Below, piece by piece: positions 1-8,659 of a stretch of DNA of 59,718 bases (position 1 is the stretch's first letter; every line of letters starts with the position of its first letter). A program made the translations under genes and the position numbers. The DNA comes from Synergistaceae bacterium (GTDB lineage: Bacteria; Synergistota; Synergistia; Synergistales; Aminobacteriaceae): contig JAISUO010000097.1 in the NCBI GenBank assembly GCA_031272035.1, forward strand, positions 1-59,718, in the 5' to 3' direction. Under the pieces are notes generated by a model. The model was not told where the DNA came from. It did not search any database and saw only the letters and a list, made by a program, of their open reading frames with translations.

Positions 1-19
1 AATATTGTCCTGTGATATT

Positions 20-1072
20 TTAATTAATTTCAGAGCCGGTGTTTCCCGCGCTGCGCCAGCGCCGCCCCTCCGTTTCCATATTTCCGCGAATGATCTCGAA
101 GGCGTCCACCACGTCGGAGTCGAAAAGAACGCCCTTTCCCTTCAGGATAATGCGGCAGGCCTCGGCGTGGGACATTCCACGGCGGTAAACGCGGTCTTCC
201 ACCAGAGCGTCATAGGTGTCCACCAGCGCCATGATTCGCCCGGCCAGGGGAATCCCGCCGCCTCGCAGCCCCAGCGGGTAGCCGCTGCCGTCCACGCGTT
301 CATGGTGGGACCTCGCTATGATTTCGGCGTACTGCAGATAGCTCTGAGTCGGCATTCGGGCGTACATATTGGCCAGAATATCCGCGCCGATGACCGCGTG
401 GGTTTTCATGACCTCGAACTCCTCGCGGGTCAGCCGCGCCGGTTTCAGGAGGATGCGGTCGCTGATGGCGATTTTGCCGATATCGTGAAGCGGCGCGGCC
501 CGGGCCATTATCTCCAGTCCGGCCTCCGAAAGTTCGTCGGAAAACAGCCCCATTTTCAACAGCTCCCGACCCAGCATCCAGACGTATTTACCCGTGCGGA
601 TGACGTGCCCTCCCGTGTTTTCGTCCCGATATTCGATCATTTCCGCGAAGGAAAGGGCGTAGCTGTCCGATATTTCCCGGACGGTATTTTCCAGGTTCGT
701 CTGATACTCCGCGAAACGCAGGTGCAGGTCCACGCGGTGGAACAGAATTTCCCTGTCCACCGACTTCACGATGAAATCTCTCGCGCCCAGGCGGAGGCCC
801 CGGTCTTCCGTTTCGCTGTCCTCGCTGGAGGTCAGGAAAATAACCGGAATGCTGCTGAGCCAGGGGTTGCTCCTGAGCCGGGAGAGAACCTCGAATCCAT
901 CCATGTCGGGCATCGCGATGTCCAGAAGGATCAGGTCCGGCCGGTAGCGGGTGCAGATCTGGAGGGCGATGGCTCCGGATCTCGCCGCCATCACGTCGTA
1001 CACCGGCGAGAGCTGCGCGTTCATCTGCTCCAGGCAGGCGATGCTGTCGTCGACCACCAGCACCCGTTTCAT
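20..1072 (-). CDS. HD-GYP domain response regulator (cyclic-di-GMP phosphodiesterase type), copy 1
   Basis: This 350-residue protein has an N-terminal CheY-like receiver (about residues 1-120; acidic VVDDS near the start, phospho-acceptor Asp in LILLDIAMPDMDGFE, and a conserved Lys in FIVKSVD). A C-terminal HD-GYP domain follows (about 140-340). The hallmark residues are intact: HDIGK, a further metal-binding His in KTHAVIG, and HHERVDGSGYP. The family hydrolyses cyclic di-GMP in the cytoplasm under control of phosphorylation of the receiver; that activity is family knowledge, not shown here. Its ATG overlaps the stop codon of the upstream homologue by four bases (ATGA), so the two are probably translationally coupled. 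Copy 1 and copy 2 share the same architecture and look like a tandem duplication. No histidine kinase is in the window, but an HPt protein is encoded just upstream in the same direction. The gene ends near the window edge, and nothing can be said about what lies beyond. Confidence 0.93.
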   Translation of the reverse strand: MKRVLVVDDSIACLEQMNAQLSPVYDVMAARSGAIALQICTRYRPDLILLDIAMPDMDGFEVLSRLRSNPWLSSIPVIFLTSSEDSETEDRGLRLGARDFIVKSVDREILFHRVDLHLRFAEYQTNLENTVREISDSYALSFAEMIEYRDENTGGHVIRTGKYVWMLGRELLKMGLFSDELSEAGLEIMARAAPLHDIGKIAISDRILLKPARLTREEFEVMKTHAVIGADILANMYARMPTQSYLQYAEIIARSHHERVDGSGYPLGLRGGGIPLAGRIMALVDTYDALVEDRVYRRGMSHAEACRIILKGKGVLFDSDVVDAFEIIRGNMETEGRRWRSAGNTGSEIN

Positions 1073-2136
1073 GAGAACGCCCCCTGAGGATTCAGGAGCG
1101 ACGGCACGCTGATTTTCAATGTGGCGAACGTTTCAAAATGTTGGTCAAACACGTCCGCCACCCGCGGGTCGAACTCCGTCCCCCGGCCTCTCCGGATGAT
1201 TTCACGCACCGCCTCCGGCTCCATGGCCGGGCGGTACACCCGATCCGTCACGCAGGCGTCGTACACGTTCACCACGGAGAGAATTCTGCAGCACAGGGGA
1301 ATTTCGTCCCCAACAAGCCCGCGGGGATAGCCCCGTCCGTCGTAACGCTCGTGGTGTCCCCCCGCCATAACTTCCGCGTATTTCAGGTCCACCCGCTCGG
1401 AAAGAGTGCGTTCGTACAGGTTTTGCAGAAATTTTTCGCCTATGATCGTGTGACGCTTCGCCCTTTCGTATTCTTCCTTCGTCAGGGCCCCGGGTTTCAG
1501 AAGAATCGTATCGCTTATTCCTATTTTCCCAATATCGTGAAAAGACGCGGCCCGGGTCATGGAGCGGATCGCTTCTTCTCCCAGCTCGCCGGCGTACACC
1601 CCGGATTCCCGCATTACACGAGCCAGAATTTCCAGATATTTGCAGGTACGCAGAATATGGCCTCCCGCGTCTCCGTCCCGACACGCCACCAGCTCCGCGA
1701 AGGCCACGGTGACGTTGTCCTTCAGGTTTTGGATCGAGTCCGTCAGGTGCGACTGGTATTCGGCAAACCGCAGATGGAGCTCGATTCTGTGGTAAAGGAT
1801 GTTTTTCCTCACGGGTTTTGTGATGAAATCCACCACCCCCGACTGAAGAGCCCGAATTTCGGTCTCCGAATCGCCGCTGCCCGTCAGAAAGATGACGGGA
1901 ATCCGGGAGGTTTCCGGGTTCGCCTTCAGCCTGGCCAGAACCTCGAATCCGTCCATTCCGGGCATATCCACGTCCAGAAGAACGAGGTCCGGCTTTTCCT
2001 TTTCGCAGATCGCGATCCCCACCTCGCCCGATTTCGCCAGCAGCACGTCGAAACGGTCGCCCAGATGAACGCCGATCTGCTGAAGACTCGCCAGACTGTC
2101 GTCCACAGCCAATATTCTCTCCATTATACGTGCCAT
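1069..2136 (-). CDS. HD-GYP domain response regulator, copy 2
   Basis: The product is 355 residues, with a receiver domain (AVDDS, then LVLLDVDMPGMDGFE with the phospho-acceptor Asp, Lys in DFITKPVRK) and a C-terminal HD-GYP domain. HDIGK, the His in KRHTIIGE, and HHERYDGRGYP are all present, so catalysis should be possible. I chose the ATG at 2136 because an AAAGGAG sequence lies about 14 bases upstream; an in-frame ATG at 2124 starts even closer to the receiver and is a possible alternative. The gene sits 47 bases downstream of the HPt gene and overlaps the next HD-GYP gene by four bases, giving a compact HPt-regulator-regulator unit. The likely role is turnover of cyclic di-GMP in response to a phosphorelay; the cue is unknown. 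Both outputs being HD-GYP suggests tandem duplication with divergence of the sensing partner. Confidence 0.93.
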   Translation of the reverse strand: MARIMERILAVDDSLASLQQIGVHLGDRFDVLLAKSGEVGIAICEKEKPDLVLLDVDMPGMDGFEVLARLKANPETSRIPVIFLTGSGDSETEIRALQSGVVDFITKPVRKNILYHRIELHLRFAEYQSHLTDSIQNLKDNVTVAFAELVACRDGDAGGHILRTCKYLEILARVMRESGVYAGELGEEAIRSMTRAASFHDIGKIGISDTILLKPGALTKEEYERAKRHTIIGEKFLQNLYERTLSERVDLKYAEVMAGGHHERYDGRGYPRGLVGDEIPLCCRILSVVNVYDACVTDRVYRPAMEPEAVREIIRRGRGTEFDPRVADVFDQHFETFATLKISVPSLLNPQGAFS

Positions 2137-2183
2137 TTTATCCGTGCAGGCTCCTTTATATTTTTGGCATCAGCCGTCCTGCT

Positions 2184-2828
2184 TCACCTGTCCTGCTCCA
2201 GTTCACGCCTCAGCCTTTCGACAATCGCGTCGTACTCCAGGTTGTCCAGCCGTTCCCGCAGCCAGGGGATGAGGTCCGAACCGGACTCGTACTCATAGCG
2301 CCGGAGCTCCTCCATCAGGTCCTCCAGCGCTCCCCCCCGGTAGTGTTCGGCGGCGCTTCGAATTTTCTCCAGAAGGGCTCTGTCGGGCTTTTGCGCCCGC
2401 TCCTTCGGCCCGTTCTCCCGAAAGGCCCGGGAAAGCAGGGCGTTCAGCCCCGCAAGCAGCGACTCCGCGGCCTCAATGGTTTTCCCGTTTTCCGCGAGAA
2501 CCGCTGCAAGATCCCCTTTTTTCGCCGCCCGCTCCAGTCTCGCCGCCATCTGCCCCACCGCCTTCGCCTCAGCGCCGAAACTGCTTCCCTTCAGGCCATG
2601 AGCCGCCACGCCGTATTCCGCCAGCTTTCCGCCCTCCACCCGACGCATCTGCTCGATAAAAGCAGGAGTATGTATCGCGTAAGAGCGCAGAACCCGCAAA
2701 TAAGCGGCCTCGCTCCCGTAGCGCGAGAGCCCCGCGGCAAAGTCCATCCCCTCCAGCTCCGCCGCGGCCAGCAATCCCGGTCCCCGAGGCGTCTCTTTTT
2801 CCGCGATCTCCCACTCAGCTCTTTTCAT
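2184..2828 (-). CDS. HPt (histidine phosphotransfer) domain protein
   Basis: This is a predicted 214-residue cytoplasmic protein. Residues about 18-110 look like an HPt four-helix bundle: the opening pattern LEGMDFAAGLSRYGSEAAY is typical, and the phospho-acceptor His lies in AAHGLKGSS (about His77), followed by the usual small-residue helix GAEAKAVGQMAARLE. The remaining ~100 residues form a charged helical tail without a domain I recognise. The start was set at the ATG at 2828 (MKRAEW) because a longer frame from 2849 adds only seven unremarkable residues. The coding start overlaps the 3' end of the FGGY kinase gene by 14 bases, which argues for translational coupling to the sugar operon. 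A free HPt protein normally shuttles phosphate between a hybrid kinase and response regulators; the two HD-GYP regulators directly downstream are the obvious receivers (inference). Confidence 0.8.
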   Translation of the reverse strand: MKRAEWEIAEKETPRGPGLLAAAELEGMDFAAGLSRYGSEAAYLRVLRSYAIHTPAFIEQMRRVEGGKLAEYGVAAHGLKGSSFGAEAKAVGQMAARLERAAKKGDLAAVLAENGKTIEAAESLLAGLNALLSRAFRENGPKERAQKPDRALLEKIRSAAEHYRGGALEDLMEELRRYEYESGSDLIPWLRERLDNLEYDAIVERLRRELEQDR

Positions 2829-4248
2829 CGCTGAATCCGAGGCGGGCAACGATCTCGCTCAGCTGCCGATAGTTCTCCGCGTGGCCCCTGTAGAGGGTCG
2901 AGCGTTCTCCCGGGCGCACCAGCGGGAAAGTCCGGGCCTCCGGTCGGGCGGCATAAGGCGCATCCGCCGTCATGGCCAGCAGGGCGTCGCCGTAAGAGGC
3001 GTCCACGCCGATGTGGAGCCGGAGCGCGCGCCCCGTGACGTCCGCCAGAAGCTGCATGAGCTCCGGGACGTTGGACAGGCCCCCCGACACCTCCAGAACG
3101 GAGGGAAAGGGCTCCACCTCCTCGATTTTCGCGATGAGGGCCGCCAGTTCGTACCCCAGAGACTCCCACACCGCGGCGGCCATGTCCTTCCCCGTGTGGG
3201 AGGCCCGCAGACCCAGAAAGGCCCCCCGGGCGTCCGGCGCGTTGAAGGGCGTGCGGGCCCCGTTCAGATAAGGGATGAAATAAATGCCGGTGGGGCCGGG
3301 AGGGACGGATCCTTCCGCGCTCAGACTCCGGCTCCAGTCCACCGTGAGCCCTCCGGAGGCCGTGGCGGCCCCGATTCGCCAGACTCCGGGAAACAGCGAC
3401 CGGCCCGCCATAAAACCGTCGAGGCGGCGGGGTTCCTTCGTGTTGAAGAGCAGGGAGACGGTGGAGCCGAACACCGCCAGGGCGGACCCCGGCAGGACGG
3501 CCCCGGCGGCCATGGCCTCGGCGTTGACGTCGCAGGCGCCGCGCATCACGACGGTCCCCGGGGCAATGCCCGTCTCGGCCGCCGCCCGCTCCGTGACGAT
3601 GCCCAGAGGCTCCGTGGCCGGCCCCAGAGAGGGGATTTTTTCCGCGTCCAGCCCCTGATCCTCGAAAAACCACAGGGGCGCCGACTCCGTCGTTTCGTCC
3701 AGCATCAGCGCGCCGTAAGCCGTCGGCACATCCCAGGAGGCCGCACCGGTGAGCCGGGCGGAGACGAAGTTGCCGCTGGACACGAAATAAGCCGTCCGGG
3801 CGTAGACGTCCGGACGGTTCCTTTTGAACCAGAGAATTTTGGGGAGCACGGAATGCGTCGAAAAAGCGCCTCCCAGGCGCTCCCTCAGAAAAGCCTCCCC
3901 GTAGCGGGCGTTCAGCTCCGCGACGATGGCCTCGCTGCGCCGGTCGATTCCGTACAGAACGGCGTTGTGAAGGGGTCGGAAATCCCTGTCCACCGGCACG
4001 AAGGAGCCGCAGACCGAGCTGACGCACACCGCCCGGGGAGACGGCGCGGCCCGTCCGGAAAAAAGTTCTTCGCATATCGACAGAAAATTCCCCCACCAGA
4101 CTTTTTCGGCGTCCACCTCGAAGAAGCCCTCCCGGGGGCTCAGCAGGGAAGCGCCGCGTTTGAGGGAAAATCGAACCTGCCCCTCTCCGTCCGCCAGAGT
4201 GGCCTTGGCGGAGGAGGTTCCCAGGTCGACGCCGAGATAGAGGCTCAT
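2815..4248 (-). CDS. FGGY-family carbohydrate kinase (xylulokinase-like)
   Basis: The product is 477 residues, the usual length for FGGY kinases. The N-terminal nucleotide and sugar fold opens with YLGVDLGTSSAKATL, the phosphate-1 motif. A substrate-domain segment FFEVDAEKVWW aligns with the EQDP-W region of XylB-type enzymes, and GACDVNAEAMAAG and the C-terminal EVSGGLSNVPELMQ match the second FGGY signature region. Family members phosphorylate sugars or polyols with ATP; the exact sugar cannot be read from the sequence. The ATG at 4248 starts directly before the phosphate-1 motif, so the much longer upstream open frame is not used. It follows the periplasmic binding protein gene by 32 bases and overlaps the HPt gene. 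It is most likely the cytoplasmic kinase for the sugar imported by the neighbouring ABC transporter. Confidence 0.9.
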   Translation of the reverse strand: MSLYLGVDLGTSSAKATLADGEGQVRFSLKRGASLLSPREGFFEVDAEKVWWGNFLSICEELFSGRAAPSPRAVCVSSVCGSFVPVDRDFRPLHNAVLYGIDRRSEAIVAELNARYGEAFLRERLGGAFSTHSVLPKILWFKRNRPDVYARTAYFVSSGNFVSARLTGAASWDVPTAYGALMLDETTESAPLWFFEDQGLDAEKIPSLGPATEPLGIVTERAAAETGIAPGTVVMRGACDVNAEAMAAGAVLPGSALAVFGSTVSLLFNTKEPRRLDGFMAGRSLFPGVWRIGAATASGGLTVDWSRSLSAEGSVPPGPTGIYFIPYLNGARTPFNAPDARGAFLGLRASHTGKDMAAAVWESLGYELAALIAKIEEVEPFPSVLEVSGGLSNVPELMQLLADVTGRALRLHIGVDASYGDALLAMTADAPYAARPEARTFPLVRPGERSTLYRGHAENYRQLSEIVARLGFSDEKS

Positions 4249-4280
4249 TTTTTCCGAACGATGTTCCGTATCACTTCGGG

Positions 4281-5213
4281 TTACTTCGGAAGGTTGGTGG
4301 CGTCCCGAAGGACCGTCGGCACGTAGTAAGTTCTCCTGCCGCTGGCGGCTTCCTTCGGGTCCTTGCCCTCCACCACGATTTTCTGGACGAGGTCCGCGGC
4401 CACCGCGGAGATTTCCTCGAAGGGCTGGGCCACCGTGGCGGTCATCAGGCCCTCGCCGATGCGGCGGAACGTCTCCTGATTGCCGTCGGCTCCGACGATG
4501 ACGATCTTCTTCCCCTTCACGCGCTCCGTCAGCACGTCGCCGGCGGCGTAGGCCAGCTGGTCGAAGGCGCACCACACGCCGTCGATCTGGTCGCCGAAGC
4601 GCGTGGCATAGGTCTCCATGGCGGAACGGGTGTCGTCCATAAAGCGCCCCGTGGCCACGACGCTGTACTCCGCCAGAACCTTTATTCCGGGAAATTCGCT
4701 CAGCACCGCGTCCATGACCTTGCCCCGCATACGGCTCCCCTGATGCTTCTCGAACTTGATGACGATGATGTTGCCGTTGCCGCCCAGCGAATCCACCAGA
4801 TACGTGGACATTTTCGAGCCGATCTCGAAGTTGTCGGACCTGATGTCGGTGACGACGCCTTCCACATAGCCCGTATCGATGGTGATGACGGGGATCTTCG
4901 CCGCGAAGAGCTTTTCCAGAGCGGGGCGGATTTCCTGGGGGTGCCCCATGGCCAGAACCACCGCGTCCACCTTCATCTGAAGCAGGTTTTCCAGCTGAGT
5001 GGCCTGTGTGTCGATGGATCCCGCCGAGTTCAGCATCACGGACGTCCATCCCTTTTCTTTGGCCAGCTTTTCAAAGGCGTTGGCCACCCGGGCATGAGAC
5101 TCCGAGGAGAAGTTGGTGGCCACAAACCCCACCTTGACCTCCTTCGCTCCGGCCAGAGACGCCATTCCCAACACCAGAAACAAAACGCACGCCATCACAG
5201 AAAATTTTTTCAC
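4281..5213 (-). CDS. Periplasmic sugar-binding protein of a ribose-type ABC transporter
   Basis: A 310-residue type I periplasmic binding protein (RbsB/LacI-like fold). I prefer the GTG start at 5213, because AAGGGATG lies just upstream and translation then begins at a clean signal peptide (KKFSVM, a hydrophobic stretch, then ASLAGA before the mature KEVKVGFV). The longer ATG frame from 5243 would put ten extra polar residues before it. The mature part shows the family pattern: VGFVATNFSSESHARVANAF, then DAVVLAMGHPQEIRPALEKL, ITIDTGY, and the C-terminal hinge VGADGNQETFRRI. It should deliver a sugar or related polyol to the permease and ATPase encoded upstream. Unusually, it sits after the ATPase and permease genes rather than ahead of them. 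The 73 bases between it and the permease gene are very AT-rich with no convincing hairpin. Confidence 0.92.
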   Translation of the reverse strand: MKKFSVMACVLFLVLGMASLAGAKEVKVGFVATNFSSESHARVANAFEKLAKEKGWTSVMLNSAGSIDTQATQLENLLQMKVDAVVLAMGHPQEIRPALEKLFAAKIPVITIDTGYVEGVVTDIRSDNFEIGSKMSTYLVDSLGGNGNIIVIKFEKHQGSRMRGKVMDAVLSEFPGIKVLAEYSVVATGRFMDDTRSAMETYATRFGDQIDGVWCAFDQLAYAAGDVLTERVKGKKIVIVGADGNQETFRRIGEGLMTATVAQPFEEISAVAADLVQKIVVEGKDPKEAASGRRTYYVPTVLRDATNLPK

Positions 5214-5286
5214 CTTACATCCCTTCTTCCGATAAAATTTCACTTAGTCAATTAAATAAATTAAATAAATAAATTAAAAAATGCAA

Positions 5287-6246
5287 TTATCCTCCCGCCA
5301 GACGCCTGCTCTGCATGGACGTGAGCGCCACGGAAAAGAGGATGATCACGCCTTTCGTGATGTCCTGCTGATAATAGGGGGCTCCGGCCAGGGTCATGCC
5401 GTTGTTGATAACCCCGATGATGAGCGCCCCCACGAAGGTTCCGAAGGGGTTTGCCCGGCCCATGGAAAGAACGGTCATCCCCAACAGCGCCGACGCGAAG
5501 GCGTCCATCATGAACCCCGCCGCGCCCTCGGGGTTCGCGGACCCCAGCTTGGAGGTGAGCAGAACGCCGGTGAAGGCCGCCCCCACCCCCGTCATGGTCA
5601 TGGCCAGAACCTTGTAAAAATCGGTGTTCACCCCCGCCATTCTGGCCGCCGTGGGGTTGGCTCCGGTGGCCTGCATGTACTTTCCGGCCTTCGTGCAGGA
5701 GACGAAAATCTGGGCCAGAACCACAACCGTCAGCATAATGGCGATGAGAGAGGGCACGGGTCCCACATATCCCCGTCCCAGTCGCAGAAAGCTTTCCGGC
5801 ATCTGCCCGTAGAACGAAACGCCCTTCGTGTACATATAGACCATGCCCCCGGCGATGATCCCCGAGGCCAGGGTCGTAATCAGCGAGGAAATGCCCACCC
5901 GGGTCACAAGCAGCCCCGCCGCGATCCCAAAGGCGGCTCCGACGGCCAGGCAGATCAGCACCGCCGGCAGGGGGGACATGCCACCGAAGATCAGCCCGGC
6001 CGCCAGCGCCCCCGACAGGCTCGCCACGTTGGGAAAGGAAAGGTCCAGCTCCCCGACGATCAGGCACATGGTGAACCCCTCGCTGATCACGGTGAGAAGG
6101 GCAATCTGATAAAAAATGTTGAGGATATTCTGTAAGTTGGCAAACCCCGGAATAAAGACCAAAAAGACGACTCCGAGGATCATCAGCGCCAGAATGGTCC
6201 CGTAGCGCGAAAGTCCTCCCCGGATTTTTTCTCTGTCGGCACTCAT
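5287..6246 (-). CDS. Ribose-type ABC transporter permease (RbsC/BPD_transp_2 family)
   Basis: A 319-residue inner-membrane permease rich in hydrophobic helices. The N-terminus MSADREKIRGG is followed by a first membrane segment TILALMILGVVFLVFIPGF. The family-typical ATVGALIAGL-like region appears here as NVASLSGALAAGLIFGG, and the conserved C-terminal block ASALLGMTVLSMGRANPFGTF is clear. The start at 6246 carries a GGAGGG ribosome-binding site eight bases upstream; a much longer open frame extends upstream antisense to nothing and within the ATPase gene region, and is rejected. The gene lies 32 bases after the ATPase gene and upstream of the binding protein gene. It should form the membrane pore of the sugar importer, working as a homodimer with the double-ATPase subunit. 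Confidence 0.92.
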   Translation of the reverse strand: MSADREKIRGGLSRYGTILALMILGVVFLVFIPGFANLQNILNIFYQIALLTVISEGFTMCLIVGELDLSFPNVASLSGALAAGLIFGGMSPLPAVLICLAVGAAFGIAAGLLVTRVGISSLITTLASGIIAGGMVYMYTKGVSFYGQMPESFLRLGRGYVGPVPSLIAIMLTVVVLAQIFVSCTKAGKYMQATGANPTAARMAGVNTDFYKVLAMTMTGVGAAFTGVLLTSKLGSANPEGAAGFMMDAFASALLGMTVLSMGRANPFGTFVGALIIGVINNGMTLAGAPYYQQDITKGVIILFSVALTSMQSRRLAGG

Positions 6247-6278
6247 GCGACATCCCTCCAAAATTGCGTCCGCGCTTT

Positions 6279-7751
6279 TCAGCGGATCATGCTGTCCAGG
6301 ATGCGTTCCCTGTCGTAAGGGGGCGGGTATTCCCCGGAGATCCGCCCCTCTTTCATGACGTAAATACGGTCCGCGATGGCGGTCAGCTCGCGAAGTTCCG
6401 AGCTGATGAACCACACTCCGGCCCCGGACGCCGCCATACGGCCCATGATGGAGTAGATTTCGGTCTTGGCGTCCACGTCGATTCCCCGCGTCGGCTCGTC
6501 GAAGATCCAGAGCCGGGCCTGAGCCCGGTCCCATTTGCCCACGGATACCTTCTGCTGATTGCCGCCGGAAAGCGTTCGCACCGGCTGAGAAAGGCCAAAG
6601 GCTCTGATACCATATTTTTCCAGAATTTCCGAGGCCGTCCTCCCCGCCTGTTTCGCCCTCACGAACCCCCAGGCCGCGTACTGGTCCAGAGTGGGAAAGG
6701 TGAGGTTGCAGCCCACGTCCATGTCGGTAATCAGGCCCTCTTCCCGGCGATTTTCGGGGATCATGACGACGCCCCGACGGATGGAGTCTCCGGCGCTTTT
6801 CGCGCGAAAGGGTTTTCCGTCCAGGCGGAGAGTTCCCTCGGCGTCCCGGGATCCCAGAAAAACGCTTTTGGCCAGCTCCGTCCGTCCGGCCCCCACCAGT
6901 CCGGCGAAGCCCACGATCTCCCCGGCCCGAATGGAGAAGGTCACGTCCCGCACGCCGGCCCGGGGGGCGCTGTATCCCTCCGCGGCAAAGACCTCTTTCC
7001 CCGGCGTGGCCGCGAATCGGGGGTACTGATTGCCCAGGTCCCGGGCGATCATGAAGCGGATCAGCCCTTCCTCGTCCGTTTCTCCGGCCCCCAGCGTCGT
7101 CACCCTGCGGCCGTTGCGCATGACCGTGACGGTGTCGGCGATGCGCAGCACCTCCGACAGGTGGTGAGAAATGTAGAGAATGGCCCGCCCGTCGTTCCGG
7201 AGGTCCTGAATGAGCGAGAAGAGAATTTCGCACTCCGCCACGCTCAGGGGCGCGGTGGGCTCGTCGAAGATGACCACCCGGGGATCCCGAAAAAGAACCT
7301 TGAGGATGACCAGCATCTCCTGCTGTCCGCTGCTCAGCTCCGCGGCCGGGCGGGTGAGGTCCACGTTCATCCGGTATTTTTCCAGAAATTTCTGAGATTC
7401 TTGGATCATGCGCTTTTTTTGTAAAAATCCGAAAGAAGTGTATTCGAGGCCGAGAAACAAATTTTCATAGCCGGAAAAGTGCGGAATCAGCTCTCTTTCC
7501 TGATGGACGACTCCGATGAACTTTCCCGCGGCCCGGGGAGAGGCGAAACGGATGGGGCGGCCCTCCCAGAGCATCGTCCCCGACGAGGGAGGATAAATGC
7601 CGGAAAGAACCTTCACCAGCGTGGATTTGCCCGCGCCGTTTTCCCCCACCAGCGCGTGGACCTGTCCCGCTTCGAAGGCAATGTCGAAGCGATCCAGCGC
7701 CAGCACGCCGGGAAAGCGTTTCGAAAGTTCCAGAGTTTCGAGGACCGCCAT
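6279..7751 (-). CDS. Ribose/galactoside-type ABC transporter ATP-binding protein (duplicated ATPase)
   Basis: A 490-residue RbsA/MglA-type protein with two ABC domains. The first (about 1-240) has Walker A GENGAGKST near residue 36, the signature LSSGQQEM, and Walker B VVIFDEPTAPLS. The second (about 250-490) has the usual degenerate P-loop GLVGAGRTE, the signature LSGGNQQKVSVGKW and Walker B LWIFDEPTRGIDV. This arrangement is typical of monosaccharide importers. It energises uptake through the adjacent permease. The order ATPase-permease-binding protein-kinase suggests one dedicated sugar uptake and phosphorylation unit. The gene begins 56 bases downstream of the BtpA-like gene. Confidence 0.94.
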   Translation of the reverse strand: MAVLETLELSKRFPGVLALDRFDIAFEAGQVHALVGENGAGKSTLVKVLSGIYPPSSGTMLWEGRPIRFASPRAAGKFIGVVHQERELIPHFSGYENLFLGLEYTSFGFLQKKRMIQESQKFLEKYRMNVDLTRPAAELSSGQQEMLVILKVLFRDPRVVIFDEPTAPLSVAECEILFSLIQDLRNDGRAILYISHHLSEVLRIADTVTVMRNGRRVTTLGAGETDEEGLIRFMIARDLGNQYPRFAATPGKEVFAAEGYSAPRAGVRDVTFSIRAGEIVGFAGLVGAGRTELAKSVFLGSRDAEGTLRLDGKPFRAKSAGDSIRRGVVMIPENRREEGLITDMDVGCNLTFPTLDQYAAWGFVRAKQAGRTASEILEKYGIRAFGLSQPVRTLSGGNQQKVSVGKWDRAQARLWIFDEPTRGIDVDAKTEIYSIMGRMAASGAGVWFISSELRELTAIADRIYVMKEGRISGEYPPPYDRERILDSMIR

Positions 7752-7807
7752 GATTCACGCGGGAATTGACCCGCAAAGGGTTCGGTTCATTTCCAATCCC
7801 CTTCCGA

Positions 7808-8629
7808 TCAGACTCCGGATTTTATCGATGCACGAACGCTGCGGGCCTTTTCCATGAAAGCCGCAGCCCTTTCGGGATCCACGGGGTTGAAGGTATCGCC
7901 CCCGACCTTGATGCTGGTTCCCATTATAACAGCGTCGCTTTTGTTCAGCATGAGTTCCGCGTTATCGATGCCGACCCCCGTCCCCGCAATGACCGGCACG
8001 CCAAAGGAGCCCGCCCGGGCCTGATCCAGATCCTCCGCCGATACAGGGCTTCCCGCCGTCGTGCCGGCCAGACAGACGGCGTCGGCCAGTCCGAACTTCA
8101 CCGCCCCGGCGGCGATGGCCCTGAGGCTCCGGCCTCCCAGGGGCTCCGTGTGACCGGAGATGTTGGCGAAGACCTTCATTTTCGCGCCTCCCACGCTGCG
8201 GCGCAGTCTTTGCAGGCGGCCGGCGTCCGGGTCCACGATCCCCCAGTCCCCCACAAAAACCCAGGAGAGAAAGATTCTTACGTAGTCGGCTCCGGTGGCC
8301 AGGCCCACGGCGATGGCGGCCTCGGGATCCGCCAGCACGGAGAGGCCGAAGGGCTTTTTGATTTTGGAGGAAATATCGGAGATCAGCGACGCCATTACCG
8401 CCACCGTGGTTTTATCCACGCTGGAGAGATAGGGCCGGTCTCCCTCGTTGCTGAAAGAAATTCCGTCGAATCCCGCCCGGGCCAGAGTTTCCGCGTCTCG
8501 CATGGCCGCGGACCGTATTTTTTCGATTCCCCCCTTTTCGTCGTAAAGAGGCGATCCCGGCAGGGGAAGAAAATGAACCATCCCCAGCACCGGTTTTTCC
8601 ACTCCAAATACCTGCTTCAACACATCCAT
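7808..8629 (-). CDS. BtpA/SgcQ family protein
   Basis: A 273-residue TIM-barrel-like protein of the BtpA/SgcQ family. Recognisable blocks are VLGMVHFLPLPGSPLYD near the start, DAETLARAGFDGISFSNEGD, GLATGADYVRIFLSW, ADAVCLAGTTAGSP and PVIAGTGVGIDNAELM near the end. Members occur beside sugar and nucleoside transport genes; a nucleosidase or sugar-phosphate role has been proposed for SgcQ, and BtpA is linked to photosystem I stability in cyanobacteria. No biochemical function can be assigned here with certainty. The start at 8629 has a strong GAGGAGGT site seven bases upstream; a frame from 8647 would add six residues upstream of that site. It lies between the alkaline phosphatase and the ABC ATPase, all minus strand, supporting a role on the imported sugar or nucleoside. 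Confidence 0.85.
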   Translation of the reverse strand: MDVLKQVFGVEKPVLGMVHFLPLPGSPLYDEKGGIEKIRSAAMRDAETLARAGFDGISFSNEGDRPYLSSVDKTTVAVMASLISDISSKIKKPFGLSVLADPEAAIAVGLATGADYVRIFLSWVFVGDWGIVDPDAGRLQRLRRSVGGAKMKVFANISGHTEPLGGRSLRAIAAGAVKFGLADAVCLAGTTAGSPVSAEDLDQARAGSFGVPVIAGTGVGIDNAELMLNKSDAVIMGTSIKVGGDTFNPVDPERAAAFMEKARSVRASIKSGV

Positions 8630-8659
8630 AAATCGATACCTCCTCAAATTGTGCGGCGC

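Noticed and set aside
2815-5049. Extended 744-codon version of the FGGY kinase
   Set aside because: The first 267 codons overlap the periplasmic binding protein gene in another frame; the kinase begins at 4248 with the phosphate-1 motif.
5287-7233. Extended 648-codon version of the sugar permease
   Set aside because: The upstream part lies within the ATPase gene in another frame; the permease begins at 6246 with a strong ribosome-binding site.
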